Shown in pieces: positions 1 to 8,240 of a DNA stretch of 46,348 bases. How positions within the stretch are numbered: position 1 is the first letter of the stretch; each line of letters starts with the position of its first letter. The position numbers and the translations under genes were made by a program. This DNA comes from Martinezella lusitana (GTDB lineage Bacteria; Pseudomonadota; Alphaproteobacteria; Rhizobiales; Rhizobiaceae). The stretch spans positions 43,142 through 89,489 of the forward strand of contig NZ_FMAF01000027.1 in NCBI RefSeq assembly GCF_900094565.1. Direction: 5' to 3'. The notes beneath the pieces are model-generated. The model was not told the origin of the DNA and did not search any database. It saw nothing but the letters and a program-made list of their open reading frames with translations.

Positions 1-931
1 TCTCGACCATATTCAGCCAACTTGCGTGTTTCGGCGTGTGGTGGAATTCAAGCCGCTTGAGCACACGACGGGCTTCGGCGGCAGGAAACGCGTCGTATAG
101 CGCGCCGGGTGAATGGGTAGAGAGATTGTCCATAACAACACGAATGGTCTTTGCGTCAGCATAGTCAATGTCGACCAGTTCGCGCATGCACTCGGCGAAG
201 TCCTTGTTGGTGCGCCGATCGGTGACCTTCACCCGCCGCCATGGCTGATGCGCGTCCAAGAAAACGAAAAGATTGACGGTGCCATTGCGGCGATATTCAC
301 AATCGTAGCGCAAGGGCTGCATCGGCTTTGCAGAAATGGGGTCCCGCACCTCGCCAATCAGTTGGACCGGGCTTTCGTCAAAGCAGACAACCGGCCTTTG
401 CGGGTCTGGGGCTTCGGCATACAGGTCCAGGACGTCTTCCATTCGGGCGACATATTCCCCGTCGACCTTGGGAATGCACCACATGTCTTTTCGCCATGGC
501 TTGAGATGATTTTCACCAAGCCTTCGGCGCACGGTCTCGCAGGAGATCTGCGCGTGATCGGTCAGCTTGATCATCTCGTCAGCCAGAAGCTCAAGCGTCC
601 AACGTGCCCGGCCGGGCGGCGGAGTTGAGCAAGCCGTCGCCACCAGAAGTGCTTCCTCCTTGGCTGATAGTTTGCGGGCAACGCCGGGCCGTGGCTCCTC
701 ACTCAACGCGCCTTCGAGATTGGCCTCTACCAGGCGGCGCTTGGTGCGATAGATGGTCGATCCGCTGACATTCAAAGTCGCAGCGATGACCTCGTCGCTC
801 ACACCCTCATTCGCCGCCAACAGGATTTGTGCACGCTTGAGCCTGCGCGCCGAGTGACGGCCACCGCTCAAAAGAGCGTTCAGTTGCTCACGTTCAAGCT
901 GGTTGAGTTCCACATGATATCTTATATTCAT
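1..931 (-). CDS. IS630 family transposase, C-terminus cut by window edge
   Basis: Translating the minus strand from ATG at 931 gives 310 uninterrupted codons that run off the left edge. The N-terminal third holds a helix-turn-helix (VSDEVIAATLNVSGSTIYR). The DDE catalytic domain follows: first Asp in VVCFDESPVQLIGEV, second Asp in RVVMDNLSTHS, and the region of the last acidic residue in HHTPKHASWLNMVE at the window edge. This is the usual order for IS630-type transposases (about 340-360 aa), so roughly 40 residues are missing. The start lies 39 bp from the divergent HTH gene at 971. The reading frame looks intact. Confidence 0.9.
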   Translation of the reverse strand, partial: MNIRYHVELNQLEREQLNALLSGGRHSARRLKRAQILLAANEGVSDEVIAATLNVSGSTIYRTKRRLVEANLEGALSEEPRPGVARKLSAKEEALLVATACSTPPPGRARWTLELLADEMIKLTDHAQISCETVRRRLGENHLKPWRKDMWCIPKVDGEYVARMEDVLDLYAEAPDPQRPVVCFDESPVQLIGEVRDPISAKPMQPLRYDCEYRRNGTVNLFVFLDAHQPWRRVKVTDRRTNKDFAECMRELVDIDYADAKTIRVVMDNLSTHSPGALYDAFPAAEARRVLKRLEFHHTPKHASWLNMVE

Positions 932-976
932 TTGAGCCTCCTGATGCGATGAAACACAGGTTAAACTCAAATGAAT
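926..976. repeat. Inverted repeat spanning two divergent start codons
   Basis: ATTCATTTGAG at 926-936 is the exact reverse complement of CTCAAATGAAT at 966-976. Each arm contains a start codon: the IS630 transposase ATG on minus and the HTH gene ATG on plus. Both genes therefore begin with the same CTCAAATGAAT context. The symmetry could be an operator for the HTH protein, or part of the IS630 end. The arms are directly visible; the function is inference. Confidence 0.5.
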
Positions 977-1243
977 CAAACGTTTGGCAAAGAGCCTCCT
1001 GCCGGAGCGCCACAGTTCACGCAGCTGCAGGGCCAATACCTGGCCTTCATTTATGCCTATACCAGGATCTTCAAACGCTCCCCGGCAGAAGCGGACATGC
1101 GTCGCCACTTTGAGGTGACCGCACCGTCTGTACACCAGATGGTGATAACCCTGGAAAAGGCCGGTCTCATTCAACGCCAGCCTGGAGAAGCGCGAAGCAT
1201 TCAATTGCTCGTACAACCCGAAGCGCTGCCAATCTTGCGATAG
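971..1243 (+). CDS. Small HTH DNA-binding protein (LexA/MarR-like winged helix) next to IS630
   Basis: A 90-aa protein. Residues about 18-70 form a winged-helix fold of the LexA N-terminal or MarR type: YLAFIYAYTRIFKRSPAEAD, then FEVTAPSVHQMVITLEKAGL as the recognition helix region, then a wing ending RQPGEARSI. There is no LexA protease domain. It starts 39 bp from the divergent IS630 transposase, within an inverted repeat that also covers the transposase start. From memory, similar small proteins often sit beside this IS630 type, so it may be a passenger or regulator of the element. Target unknown. Confidence 0.7.
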   Translation: MNQTFGKEPPAGAPQFTQLQGQYLAFIYAYTRIFKRSPAEADMRRHFEVTAPSVHQMVITLEKAGLIQRQPGEARSIQLLVQPEALPILR

Positions 1244-1335
1244 CTCAACCCGTCAGAATCTCTGCGGAACGGTACTAGGCGGTCGTCTCCAGCGCTCTCC
1301 AGCAGGCCAAGGCCGCTCAGCAAAGGAAAGCCATC

Positions 1336-1587
1336 ATGTTCAATACGAACGCAATTCACAATCTTCCGAATATCCTGATCGCCGTTCTCGCGGCCGTCAC
1401 GGCATTCCTGATCGCCACCGGCTGCACTCAGTTGACAACGGGGCTTCTCGAATGCTCTCAGTCGTGGATCAGCCCGACCTATACCGCCGCTATCGTCGCT
1501 GTCCTTGGGGCGTCCAAGACCCTGATCAACGTCGTTCGGGATGGGTTTGGCGGTCTCATCAAACCCCAGCCACCGGTCGAGAAATGA
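1336..1587 (+). CDS. Small membrane protein, phage holin-like
   Basis: An 83-aa protein with a clear hydrophobic segment at residues about 10-30 (LPNILIAVLAAVTAFLIATG) and a second weaker one at about 49-60. ATG at 1336 is preceded by a good Shine-Dalgarno (AAAGGAAAG). Its TGA overlaps the ATG of the next tiny membrane ORF (ATGA at 1584-1587), and a third small TM/coiled-coil gene follows after the IS66. Size, membrane segments and linked tiny membrane ORFs resemble a phage lysis cassette, but no endolysin is present and no sequence signature of a named holin family was recognised. Confidence 0.55.
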   Translation: MFNTNAIHNLPNILIAVLAAVTAFLIATGCTQLTTGLLECSQSWISPTYTAAIVAVLGASKTLINVVRDGFGGLIKPQPPVEK

Positions 1588-1666
1588 ACAGCGCCGTTCT
1601 GCTGACGCTATTCGTAAGCGCTCATTTCCATGCGCGTTGACGCGGCCCGTTTGACCGGGGTCGCCG

Positions 1667-3262
1667 TCAGACGGCTGCCATTGGATCATGCAGCGGCGGT
1701 TTCAGCGTTTCAGCGAAGTTGAAGGGCAGCAGGTCGGTGATGTCGGCTTCGATGACACGCTGCGGTAATTCGGTAAGGACGTGACGCAGATAAGCCAAGG
1801 GTTCGATGCCGCAGGCGCGGCATGTCAGCATGAGGCTGTAGATGACGGCACTGGCCTTGGCTCCGTCCACGGTGTCGCTGAACAGCCAACTCTTTCTTCC
1901 CGTGGCAAAAATCCTGATGTCGCGCTCAAGCAAGTTGTTGTCGATCGGCATCCTGCCGTCTTCTGTATAGCGCGTCAGGTACTCCCATTGGTTCAGGGTG
2001 TAGGACACGGCATCGCCAAGCTTGGTATCGGGCAAGACCTTCGGCGCGATGTCGTCGAGCCATGCCTTGAGAGCGTTCAGGATGGGGACGCTGTGTTGCT
2101 GGCGGAAGCGGTGGATGCAGTGATCTCGCGTTTCGTCCTTATCCGGCTTCTCATTGCGCGCCTGGCTTTCAATCCGGTAGAGCTGCGCGAAGAACTTGAG
2201 CGCCTGCTCCGGCGGACCGCCGCCTTTCTTCCTTGCCTTGAGCGCGTCGACGAAGCGACGCCTGGAATGGGCCATACACCCAACATGGGTCGCGCCGTTC
2301 AATGTGCGCCAGGCGGTGTAGCCATCGCTCATCAAGATGCCGCGGTAGTCGCCGAGGAAGGCCTGCGGATAAATCTGGCCGCGGCCGGGTTGATAATCGA
2401 GCAGCACGATTGGCTCGCCGCTGTCTTCCCCGCTCCTGTATGCCCACATGAAGGATGTGCTGGTGGCTTCCTTGTCCTTTTCCTTCAAGACCTGGACCGT
2501 GGTCTCGTCACCATGGATGAGCGGCTGCGCCCTGAGCCGCAATTTCAGGGCGTCATAGATTCGGGAGAGATGCCTCTCGCTCGATCCGATCACCCAATGC
2601 CCGAGAGCGCCGCGGCTGACGGGAACACCGGCACGCTCGAAGGCCTGGGCCAGGCGGTAGAGCGGCGTGCCATCGACATATTTATGGACGAGCGCGAAGG
2701 CCAGTGTCGAGGCCGTGGCGATGCTGCCCGGCAAGGCCTGCGCGGGCATTGGCGCGAGAATGACAGGCGTGTTGATGCCGGTGCGGTCGCAATGGCGGCA
2801 GGCATACTTGAACCGCACATTCTGCAGGACCTTGGCCTTCACCTCGATATGGAGCTGCTCGGTGACCGCCTCACCCATGCGATGCATCTGGTGACGGCAG
2901 CAAGGGCAGGCCTTCTGATCGTGGGCAATGTCATATTCGACGCGCTCGCGCGGCAGGTGTTCCGGCAGGGGCTTGCGGCCACGCTTCTTGCCCTCCGGCC
3001 TTTCGGTCGATGGCAAGCCGGTGTCCGGCAGGTGGACGACCTCGCCATCTTCTCCGCTGGCGTCGTCATCGGCAACCTGCTCGGCTTCATCGAAGAGGCG
3101 GTCCACGTGCTTTTCGCTCTTCGGCGCAAAACGATGCAGCCGCGCCAGCACCAACTCTTCCTCGAGCTTGACCACGCGTTCCGTGAGCTGACGGTTTTCC
3201 GCCTGCAGCGCCGCAATGCGCGCCATCAACTCCTCAACAGTGGGTTCGCCGGGTCGGATCAT
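1667..3262 (-). CDS. tnpC: IS66 transposase TnpC
   Basis: A 531-aa DDE transposase of IS66. In order: N-terminal leucine-zipper-like coiled coil (residues about 10-40), the PKSEKH element, a zinc-binding region with CPCCRHQM and CRHCDRTG, then the catalytic core with IHGDETTVQVL (Asp), ILMSDGYTAW (Asp) and NNLLERDIRIFATGRKSWLF (Glu). The C-terminus has the usual IS66 tail (SLMLTCRACGIEPLAYLRHV). Length and motifs indicate a functional protein. It lies downstream of tnpA and tnpB on minus. Confidence 0.95.
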   Translation of the reverse strand: MIRPGEPTVEELMARIAALQAENRQLTERVVKLEEELVLARLHRFAPKSEKHVDRLFDEAEQVADDDASGEDGEVVHLPDTGLPSTERPEGKKRGRKPLPEHLPRERVEYDIAHDQKACPCCRHQMHRMGEAVTEQLHIEVKAKVLQNVRFKYACRHCDRTGINTPVILAPMPAQALPGSIATASTLAFALVHKYVDGTPLYRLAQAFERAGVPVSRGALGHWVIGSSERHLSRIYDALKLRLRAQPLIHGDETTVQVLKEKDKEATSTSFMWAYRSGEDSGEPIVLLDYQPGRGQIYPQAFLGDYRGILMSDGYTAWRTLNGATHVGCMAHSRRRFVDALKARKKGGGPPEQALKFFAQLYRIESQARNEKPDKDETRDHCIHRFRQQHSVPILNALKAWLDDIAPKVLPDTKLGDAVSYTLNQWEYLTRYTEDGRMPIDNNLLERDIRIFATGRKSWLFSDTVDGAKASAVIYSLMLTCRACGIEPLAYLRHVLTELPQRVIEADITDLLPFNFAETLKPPLHDPMAAV

Positions 3263-3316
3263 CAGATTCTTGAATCTGAACCGTTTCGCCCCGTCAACCG
3301 CAGACGTTGCGAACTG

Positions 3317-3670
3317 TCAGCCGGCGATCTGGTATTGCCGAACCGGATGGCGGACCATCGCGTCGATATCAATGCCGTCGAGAATCCAGTGTAATTGCTC
3401 GGTCGTCAGCGTTACCACCATCATCTCCCGACGTGGCCACCGGAACCGGTCTTCCGACAATCGCTTCAGCACCATCACAAAACCGGACCGATCGAAGAAC
3501 AGGAGCTTCATCCGGTCACGGCGGCGATTGCAAAAGGCAAAGACCGCAGGCGCAAACGGGTCCAGCGCCATAGTCTCCTGCACCAGGACCGCAAGGCTGT
3601 TGATGCCGGCGCGGAAGTCGATCGGTTCGCGATGCAGGTAGACCTTGAGATCAGCGCCCAGTCTGAACAT
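3317..3670 (-). CDS. tnpB: IS66 accessory protein TnpB
   Basis: A 117-aa protein of the IS66 Orf2 family: VYLHREPIDFRAGINSLAVL near the N-terminus, AFCNRRRDRMKLLFFDRSGF in the middle and the typical RFRWPRR element. It overlaps the end of tnpA by 20 bp, suggesting translational coupling, and precedes tnpC. The family is required together with TnpA and TnpC for IS66 transposition; its biochemical role is not well defined. Confidence 0.93.
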   Translation of the reverse strand: MFRLGADLKVYLHREPIDFRAGINSLAVLVQETMALDPFAPAVFAFCNRRRDRMKLLFFDRSGFVMVLKRLSEDRFRWPRREMMVVTLTTEQLHWILDGIDIDAMVRHPVRQYQIAG

Positions 3671-4106
3671 GACCCAAAGCTCCGATGATTGTCCTCAAAG
3701 CATCAGCATCACCGGATTCCAGCGTCAGCTTCACGCCGTTTGGTAGCAACGCGCTTATTTTGGAAGAACCTGACAGATTGGCCTTCCCCAGTGACGCCGG
3801 TTGGTCTTCCCTAAACGCGACCGGCATCTCCAACGAGGAGGTCCCGACAGGCAGGCTGCAGTCTGCCGCGACGACCGGGATAAACCGCGAGCTTGCAGAT
3901 CCCGCCGAGAAGCGAGCCTCCCTGGCATCCTTGACCCATTTGCGCAGTAGGTTGGCATTGATCCCATGCGTAAGCGCAAGGCCGGATATCGACACACCAG
4001 GCTCAAGGCAGGCCGCAACAAGCCGCTCCTTTGATCCCGGATCATAGCGGCGTCGCCCATCACGTCCCACCAACCGCACTCGCAGTTTCTGCTCTTCGTC
4101 ACTCAT
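3651..4106 (-). CDS. tnpA: IS66 accessory protein TnpA
   Basis: A 151-aa protein with an N-terminal helix-turn-helix of the transposase-8/IS66 Orf1 type (YDPGSKERLVAACLEPGVSI, then LTHGINANLLRKWVK). The C-terminus ends in LPNGVKLTLESGDADALRTI, common to IS66 TnpA. The start ATG at 4106 lies just inside the right end of the element. It overlaps tnpB. Presumed to bind the element ends. Confidence 0.92.
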   Translation of the reverse strand: MSDEEQKLRVRLVGRDGRRRYDPGSKERLVAACLEPGVSISGLALTHGINANLLRKWVKDAREARFSAGSASSRFIPVVAADCSLPVGTSSLEMPVAFREDQPASLGKANLSGSSKISALLPNGVKLTLESGDADALRTIIGALGHVQTGR

Positions 4107-4271
4107 ATTTGGTGTCCACCTATTTTAAGTGGACACTTCATGCGGCAGAGAATTCAACGCGAAAAGGCGCAACGAAATGAGCGCTTACCGCTATTCGGCA
4201 TCACGGCCGGCACCCTTGCAATCGCCATCGGTGCCGGCCTCCTCTCCATACCGCATTGAAAGACGTGAAAG

Positions 4272-4646
4272 ATGGTGGCTGACGAAACCGGAGATGAAGA
4301 GATGCAGATGCCGGAACGCGCGAAGAGGATGGGGGCGAATATCAATACCCTCGTTGGAATTCTCTCGATCGCCTCTTCGGTCGGCATGGGTGTCTGGGTC
4401 ACGGCGAACAAAAGCCGCGATATCGAGGACCTGCAGGGTTGGCGGAAGGACTTTATCGTTCAGACCGAAGCGAATTCAGCCCGCGTCGATCAGCGCCTGC
4501 AGGCGATCGAAACGCGACAGTCGACCGCCGAAGGCGATATCAAGACGCTCGGCTTTCGGATGTCAGCAAGCGAACAATCGGTCGGGTCCGTACTCGCCTC
4601 GATCAAGGATCTGACGTCATCCGTCAATGAGCTGAATGGGATGTGA
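4272..4646 (+). CDS. Small TM plus coiled-coil protein, phage lysis-like
   Basis: A 124-aa protein. After a charged N-terminus, residues about 27-45 are hydrophobic (LVGILSIASSVGMGVWVTA), followed by a long amphipathic helix (about 48-120) with heptad-like spacing. The architecture, a membrane anchor followed by a coiled coil, is common in small phage and prophage proteins next to holins. It follows the IS66-split peptide by 13 bp, so it probably belonged to the same unit as the gene at 1336. ATG at 4272 has a weak GTGAAAG upstream. No named family recognised. Confidence 0.55.
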   Translation: MVADETGDEEMQMPERAKRMGANINTLVGILSIASSVGMGVWVTANKSRDIEDLQGWRKDFIVQTEANSARVDQRLQAIETRQSTAEGDIKTLGFRMSASEQSVGSVLASIKDLTSSVNELNGM

Positions 4647-4794
4647 AGGTCGTTCGCGAGATTCTGCAGCGGCAGGATCGGCAGAGCGGCAATCAGCGCT
4701 GAGGAGGCAAAAAAATCCGCCGAGCGGGTCTCTGGATGCCTTCGGATTGTCGAGGTCGCTTCCGCGAAGGGAGTTGTAGGAAATATGGGAGGAG

Positions 4795-5190
4795 TCATGA
4801 ATTCTCTGAAATCGATACTCTTAAGCGATCGGCGATGAATGTTGGTTGATCGTCGATAGAGATGTTGACAACGATGTCACCTGGCCGATCAAAATTAACC
4901 AGCAGACCAGTTGGAAACGCGTGGGCTGGTAGTGCTGCGTCAGAAATCTGAAACTGCACATCTATCTTTCCCAAAATGACAGAGTTTTTGCCGTCTTCAT
5001 AGGTGACTGTTACGCTTGTTTTATGATCGCCAGCAGGCAGACCGAAAATTTGAATCCATGTGGCCATGGGTTGAATGAAAGGGGCTTGAAGCCTGATTTC
5101 GCCAGAATAGACCCCAATCAGGATGAGTTTGCCGTTGAACTCTTGACGTATGTCGTCGCAAAATACGACGCGAGCCCTTATTTCTGCCAA
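4795..5190 (-). CDS. DUF6941-like protein
   Basis: A 131-aa beta-rich protein with no signal peptide or TM segment. The beginning (MAEIRARVVFCDDIRQEFNG) followed by a KLILIGVYSGEI-type strand resembles proteins annotated DUF6941 (from memory, no search possible). The start is TTG at 5190, overlapping the stop of the XRE gene by 13 bp, with a G-rich element upstream (TAGGGGGCG). It is the last gene of a three-gene minus-strand operon. Function unknown. Confidence 0.6.
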   Translation of the reverse strand: MAEIRARVVFCDDIRQEFNGKLILIGVYSGEIRLQAPFIQPMATWIQIFGLPAGDHKTSVTVTYEDGKNSVILGKIDVQFQISDAALPAHAFPTGLLVNFDRPGDIVVNISIDDQPTFIADRLRVSISENS

Positions 5191-5624
5191 TGTACGCCCC
5201 CTAGACCAGCGGCCGTCTTGGCGACATTTTGGGTTGGGGCCCTAGAATTCCATTCTGCTTTGCCAAATGAACCGGAGCTTTCCGTGACGCATGTGGAATG
5301 CCTCCGATTGGATAGTGCTTCTCTCTGGGGCCAGTGCCGTTCAGCTCGCAGGAAGCTACCATCGATAGCAAAAAGTAGTTCTGCTATCGTGTCTATCGTC
5401 CAGTTCCCGGGCGTATTCAGAAGACGAGATACTTGAGCAGGATCTTTACCGAGCCGGCGGGCAATGTTTGCGCGTGTTATACCGGCTTCGACACAAGCGT
5501 TCGCAACCATGTCAAAAACATCGTCTCGCGCGGTTTGAGTGACATAACCAAGTGTGCGATCGCTGATACGATCGTCGCTAGATGGCTCAGCCAATAATGA
5601 TGTTTCGTGAGATGTATTCAGCAT
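5178..5624 (-). CDS. XRE/Cro-like HTH regulator, possible antitoxin
   Basis: I chose ATG at 5624 rather than a TTG 12 bp upstream. Residues about 37-75 are a helix-turn-helix of the Xre type: VEAGITRANIARRLGKDPAQ, then VSRLLNTPGNWTIDTIAELL. The C-terminal half is polar and unrecognised. The gene overlaps the 3' end of the upstream 175-aa frame and the 5' end of the DUF6941-like gene, so all three are probably cotranslated. The order unknown gene then XRE regulator resembles HigBA-type modules (toxin first), but this is inference from layout only. Confidence 0.6.
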   Translation of the reverse strand: MLNTSHETSLLAEPSSDDRISDRTLGYVTQTARDDVFDMVANACVEAGITRANIARRLGKDPAQVSRLLNTPGNWTIDTIAELLFAIDGSFLRAERHWPQREALSNRRHSTCVTESSGSFGKAEWNSRAPTQNVAKTAAGLGGVHWQK

Positions 5625-6102
5625 GTGTGGCCCCAATCAAAGGCGAATTTTGAGGAAACAGGAGATCCCATTGGGCTCGGCATCGTTTTACTGCTGCGCC
5701 AAAACGAAGATTGTCCCTAGCTTCCCATGTAAGCAGGATGAGACTATCGACTTGGGCGAATGCGCCGAAGATACGGATTTGCGGGCGCGGTTGTCGTATT
5801 CGCATATCCACGATTCCCTTACTTGTAGGAGCATTTCTCGCCACAAGAGTTGCGGGGTCTTTTCGCATCGGGTCCATGGCAAATCGAATTGCCCTTCCGG
5901 TGGTGAAAGCATCTATTTGAGCTCTCGCTTCACCCGCAACTCTATCAAATCGAGCATGAACAGACGCTCCACCATTTAGAAACTCACCGACTTCCGTTGA
6001 TACAAAAATGTTTCTTTCCACTCCACGCCCAGGAAGCATCGGTCTTACGAACGACAGTCGGCCTGTTGAAACGTGGTTTTGCAATTCCTCCAATATTGAC
6101 AT
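5587..6102 (-). CDS. Unknown protein, possible RelE/HigB-like toxin partner of XRE gene
   Basis: I prefer ATG at 6102 (MSILEELQNHV); the frame extends to a TTG at 6114. The protein is about 171 aa, alpha/beta, without signal or TM segments. The C-terminal half has strand-rich stretches followed by a basic helix (LLTWEARDNLRFGAAVKRCR), vaguely like HigB/RelE-fold RNase toxins; I cannot show homology. It is the first gene of the three-gene minus-strand operon and overlaps the XRE gene by 38 bp. Treat as a conserved-looking hypothetical. Confidence 0.5.
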   Translation of the reverse strand: MSILEELQNHVSTGRLSFVRPMLPGRGVERNIFVSTEVGEFLNGGASVHARFDRVAGEARAQIDAFTTGRAIRFAMDPMRKDPATLVARNAPTSKGIVDMRIRQPRPQIRIFGAFAQVDSLILLTWEARDNLRFGAAVKRCRAQWDLLFPQNSPLIGATHAEYISRNIIIG

Positions 6103-6494
6103 ATAAGTCAACAAACCTCTATCAGCAATCGGCTATTGAATGAATTTTTGGTAATTGGCGGTTCTTCATTGCCACCCCGGCCTTGTTCCAACAGCAAGAG
6201 AGCCGATTCGTAAATTTCTTCATGTTAAGCGTCGGTTATTTGGAATTTGGCCCTTAGGTGGCTGATCAAGGCCATAGATATCCCACCCGTTGCTGTCAAC
6301 GATATCAAAAAAAGGCGAATGTCGATGCCGACAATTCGCTCAAAGGTGTGTATTCCAATGAAACCGGACAGGAATTCCGATCTTTAACCGGACGCTTATT
6401 CCAGCGTTTTACCGGACGCGATTCCGAGGCGAAGCCGGACGATGTACAGCGTCTCTGGGTCTGAGTTGATCATTGTCGGCGAATATCGGGCAGG

Positions 6495-7250
6495 TCAAGC
6501 CTGAGTTGCATTCTCGGCTGACAGGTTTCGATGTTTGCGCAGGCTCTCACCGGAAAGTTCGATGCGGTAGGCGTTGTGGACAAGGCGATCCAGCACGGCG
6601 TCGGCGATCGTGGGATTTCCAATCATATCGTACCAGTGGTCCACGGGGATTTGGCTGGTAACAATGGTCGAGCGCTTCTCGTATCGATCCTCGACAATCT
6701 CCAGGAGATCGCGTCGTTGCTCGTCGGTGAGCTTCTCCGGCCCCCAATCGTCCAGGATGAGGAGATCGGCTTTGCCCAGGCTCTTGAGCATCTTTGCGTA
6801 GCGACCGTCGCCTCGTGCCAGGGCGAGCGCGGCAAAGAGCCGTGGCACGCGGTGATAGGCGACGGCAAGATCCTCCCGGCACGCCTTTTGACCGAGAGCG
6901 CAGGCCAGCCAACTTTTGCCGACGCCGGCAGGACCGATCAATAGCAGGGAGTGCCGCTGTCTGATCCAGTCGCAGGTGGAAAGCTTGAGGAAGAGGTTGC
7001 GATCGAGACCACGCGCTGCTCGGAAATCGGTATTCTCGATTTGGGCGTCATGGCGCAGCCTGGCGGCACGGGCTCTGGCTTCGAAGCGCTTCTGGCGACG
7101 CGAGGTCTGTTCCCGTTCGAGCAGGATCGCGAGCCATTCGCCGTGCTGGAGGCTTCTCGCTTCCGGTTGCATTTCCAGTTCCTGGAAGGCGGAAGCCATG
7201 CCGGAAAGGCCGAGTTGGCGCAGCGTATCTACAGTGGGATTGGTCAGCAT
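6495..7250 (-). CDS. istB: IS21 helper ATPase IstB
   Basis: A 251-aa AAA+ ATPase (DnaC-like) that assists IS21 transposition. ATG at 7250 (MLTNPTVDTLRQLGLSGMA) gives the usual IstB length. Walker A is LLLIGPAGVGKSWLA, Walker B is ADLLILDDWG, and a typical IstB C-terminus follows (ADAVLDRLVHNAYRIELSGE). It lies 14 bp beyond the end of the istA C-terminal fragment. Intact, but without an intact istA in this copy. Confidence 0.93.
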   Translation of the reverse strand: MLTNPTVDTLRQLGLSGMASAFQELEMQPEARSLQHGEWLAILLEREQTSRRQKRFEARARAARLRHDAQIENTDFRAARGLDRNLFLKLSTCDWIRQRHSLLLIGPAGVGKSWLACALGQKACREDLAVAYHRVPRLFAALALARGDGRYAKMLKSLGKADLLILDDWGPEKLTDEQRRDLLEIVEDRYEKRSTIVTSQIPVDHWYDMIGNPTIADAVLDRLVHNAYRIELSGESLRKHRNLSAENATQA

Positions 7251-7264
7251 TCTTGATTGTCTCG

Positions 7265-8165
7265 TTAATGAAAGTAGGCTTTGCCGCGAAGATTGGCATG
7301 CTCGCCGACGGCGGCAGGTTCGGCGGAATGTCGTGGTGCCTTGTAGGTGCTGATGAGCGCGGTGATGCTTTTGCAGGTCAGTCCGCCGATCTCGACGGCA
7401 CGGGCGGACACCGCCTCGGCCTGCATCGTAGGAATTGCCCGATAGAGCTTCAGCACGCCGAGGCAGGTTCGAAAGCCTTGTTCCGGATGAGGACGGCTGG
7501 CCAGGATAGCGATGATCAGCCCCTCGGTCTGAGGCCCAATGGAAGCGCCCCAGCGCTGGAACCTTGCAGGCGACCATTCGGCATAGCGCCGGTGCGAGCT
7601 GGGCATATGGTCAGGATCGGTTCCGTAGCGTGATCCGCCGTAACGACGCTGGTGGACTGCGATCCTCTTGCCCTTGAAGAAGACCTCGATCGTGCGGCCC
7701 GTGGCCCTGATATCCACCTGCTGTCGGATCAGGGTATGGGGCACGGAGTAGAAATAGTGCTCGAACTCGACATGGTAGTCGGTCGAGACCCGCGCCAGCT
7801 TCCACTCGGCGTATTCGTAGTCCTCTGCCGGAAGAGCCGCGAGTGCCGGGCGTTCCATGGTCTTGAACATCTCCTGGCGGGTTTGGCCCAACCGCTTCAT
7901 GACGTGCGTGTTGATCCGCTCGACGGCATCCCGGATGGCGGCGTTAGCTTCCTCCAGTGAAAAGAAGGTCTGATTGCGTAGCCGGCCGAGGATGCAGCTC
8001 TGGGCGAAACGTACGCCGGCCTCGACTTTTGGCTTGTCTTTCGGCCGCTTCGGTCGCGCCGGAAGCACGCCGACGCCGTAATGGGCAGCCATCCTGCCGA
8101 AGCTGTGGTTGATCTCCGGATCGTAGAAGCTCGCCTTGTTGACGCCGGACTTCAAATTATCCGGA
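7265..8165 (-). pseudogene. istA: IS21 transposase IstA, C-terminal fragment
   Basis: About 300 codons corresponding to the C-terminal half of IstA. The fragment begins in DNLKSGVNKASFYDPEINHS, has RPKDKPKVEAGV carrying the last catalytic Glu, and ends before istB. The matching N-terminal fragment lies 3.5 kb away at 11656-12293; the two halves are separated by the RIT insertion. The break falls next to the second catalytic Asp region (expected IVPDNLKSGV). Confidence 0.88.
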
Positions 8166-8179
8166 TTTTGTGTCCCGAA

Positions 8180-8238
8180 CGGTTATGTGCCCCGCAGCCT
8201 GGTGATCCAAGCGCTCTCGCCGACACGGGGCACATAAC
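8180..8238. repeat. Subterminal inverted repeat at RIT left end
   Basis: GGTTATGTGCCCCG (8181-8194) is repeated inverted as CGGGGCACATAAC starting near 8225. It shares its core with both RIT terminal repeats. Such paired arms around a short spacer resemble tyrosine recombinase core sites, so this could be the recombination site used by the trio. The arms are visible; the role is inference. Confidence 0.5.
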
Positions 8239-8240
8239 GA

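Larger units (their letters stand above)
1614..4188 (-). mobile_element. IS66 family insertion sequence, copy 1 (complete)
   Basis: The element starts GTAAGCGCTCATTTC at 1614 and ends with the inverse (GAAATGAGCGCTTAC) at 4188, matching the GTAAGCG termini of IS66 elements. The flanks carry a perfect 8-bp target duplication, CGCTATTC, at 1606-1613 and 4189-4196, the duplication length expected for IS66. Three genes tnpA, tnpB and tnpC run on minus, all apparently intact. A related copy lies at 28409-30972 in the opposite orientation, so the two form a large inverted repeat in the window. Confidence 0.93.
1584..4258 (+). pseudogene. 30-codon membrane peptide gene split by IS66
   Basis: An ORF starting ATG at 1584 (overlapping the previous stop as ATGA) reads 10 codons to 1613 and is then interrupted by the IS66 element 1614-4188. 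Removing the element plus one copy of the 8-bp duplication (CGCTATTC) joins it to 4197-4258, giving a 30-aa peptide with one hydrophobic helix rich in Leu, Ala, Ile and Gly. It ends TGA at 4256-4258, 13 bp before the ATG of the next gene. The restored spacing suggests a three-gene transcription unit of small membrane proteins. Confidence 0.6.

Noticed and set aside
113..628. Plus-strand 171-codon frame
   Set aside because: It lies antisense to the IS630 transposase, which has clear DDE motifs; this frame has no domain.
1781..3394. Plus-strand 537-codon open frame
   Set aside because: Antisense shadow of the IS66 tnpC gene; high-GC codon use leaves the opposite strand open.
6258..6464. 68-codon plus frame across the IS21 left end
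   Set aside because: Starts at GTG and runs into IS21 terminal repeats; the pre-insertion sequence gives short competing frames but none with a credible start.
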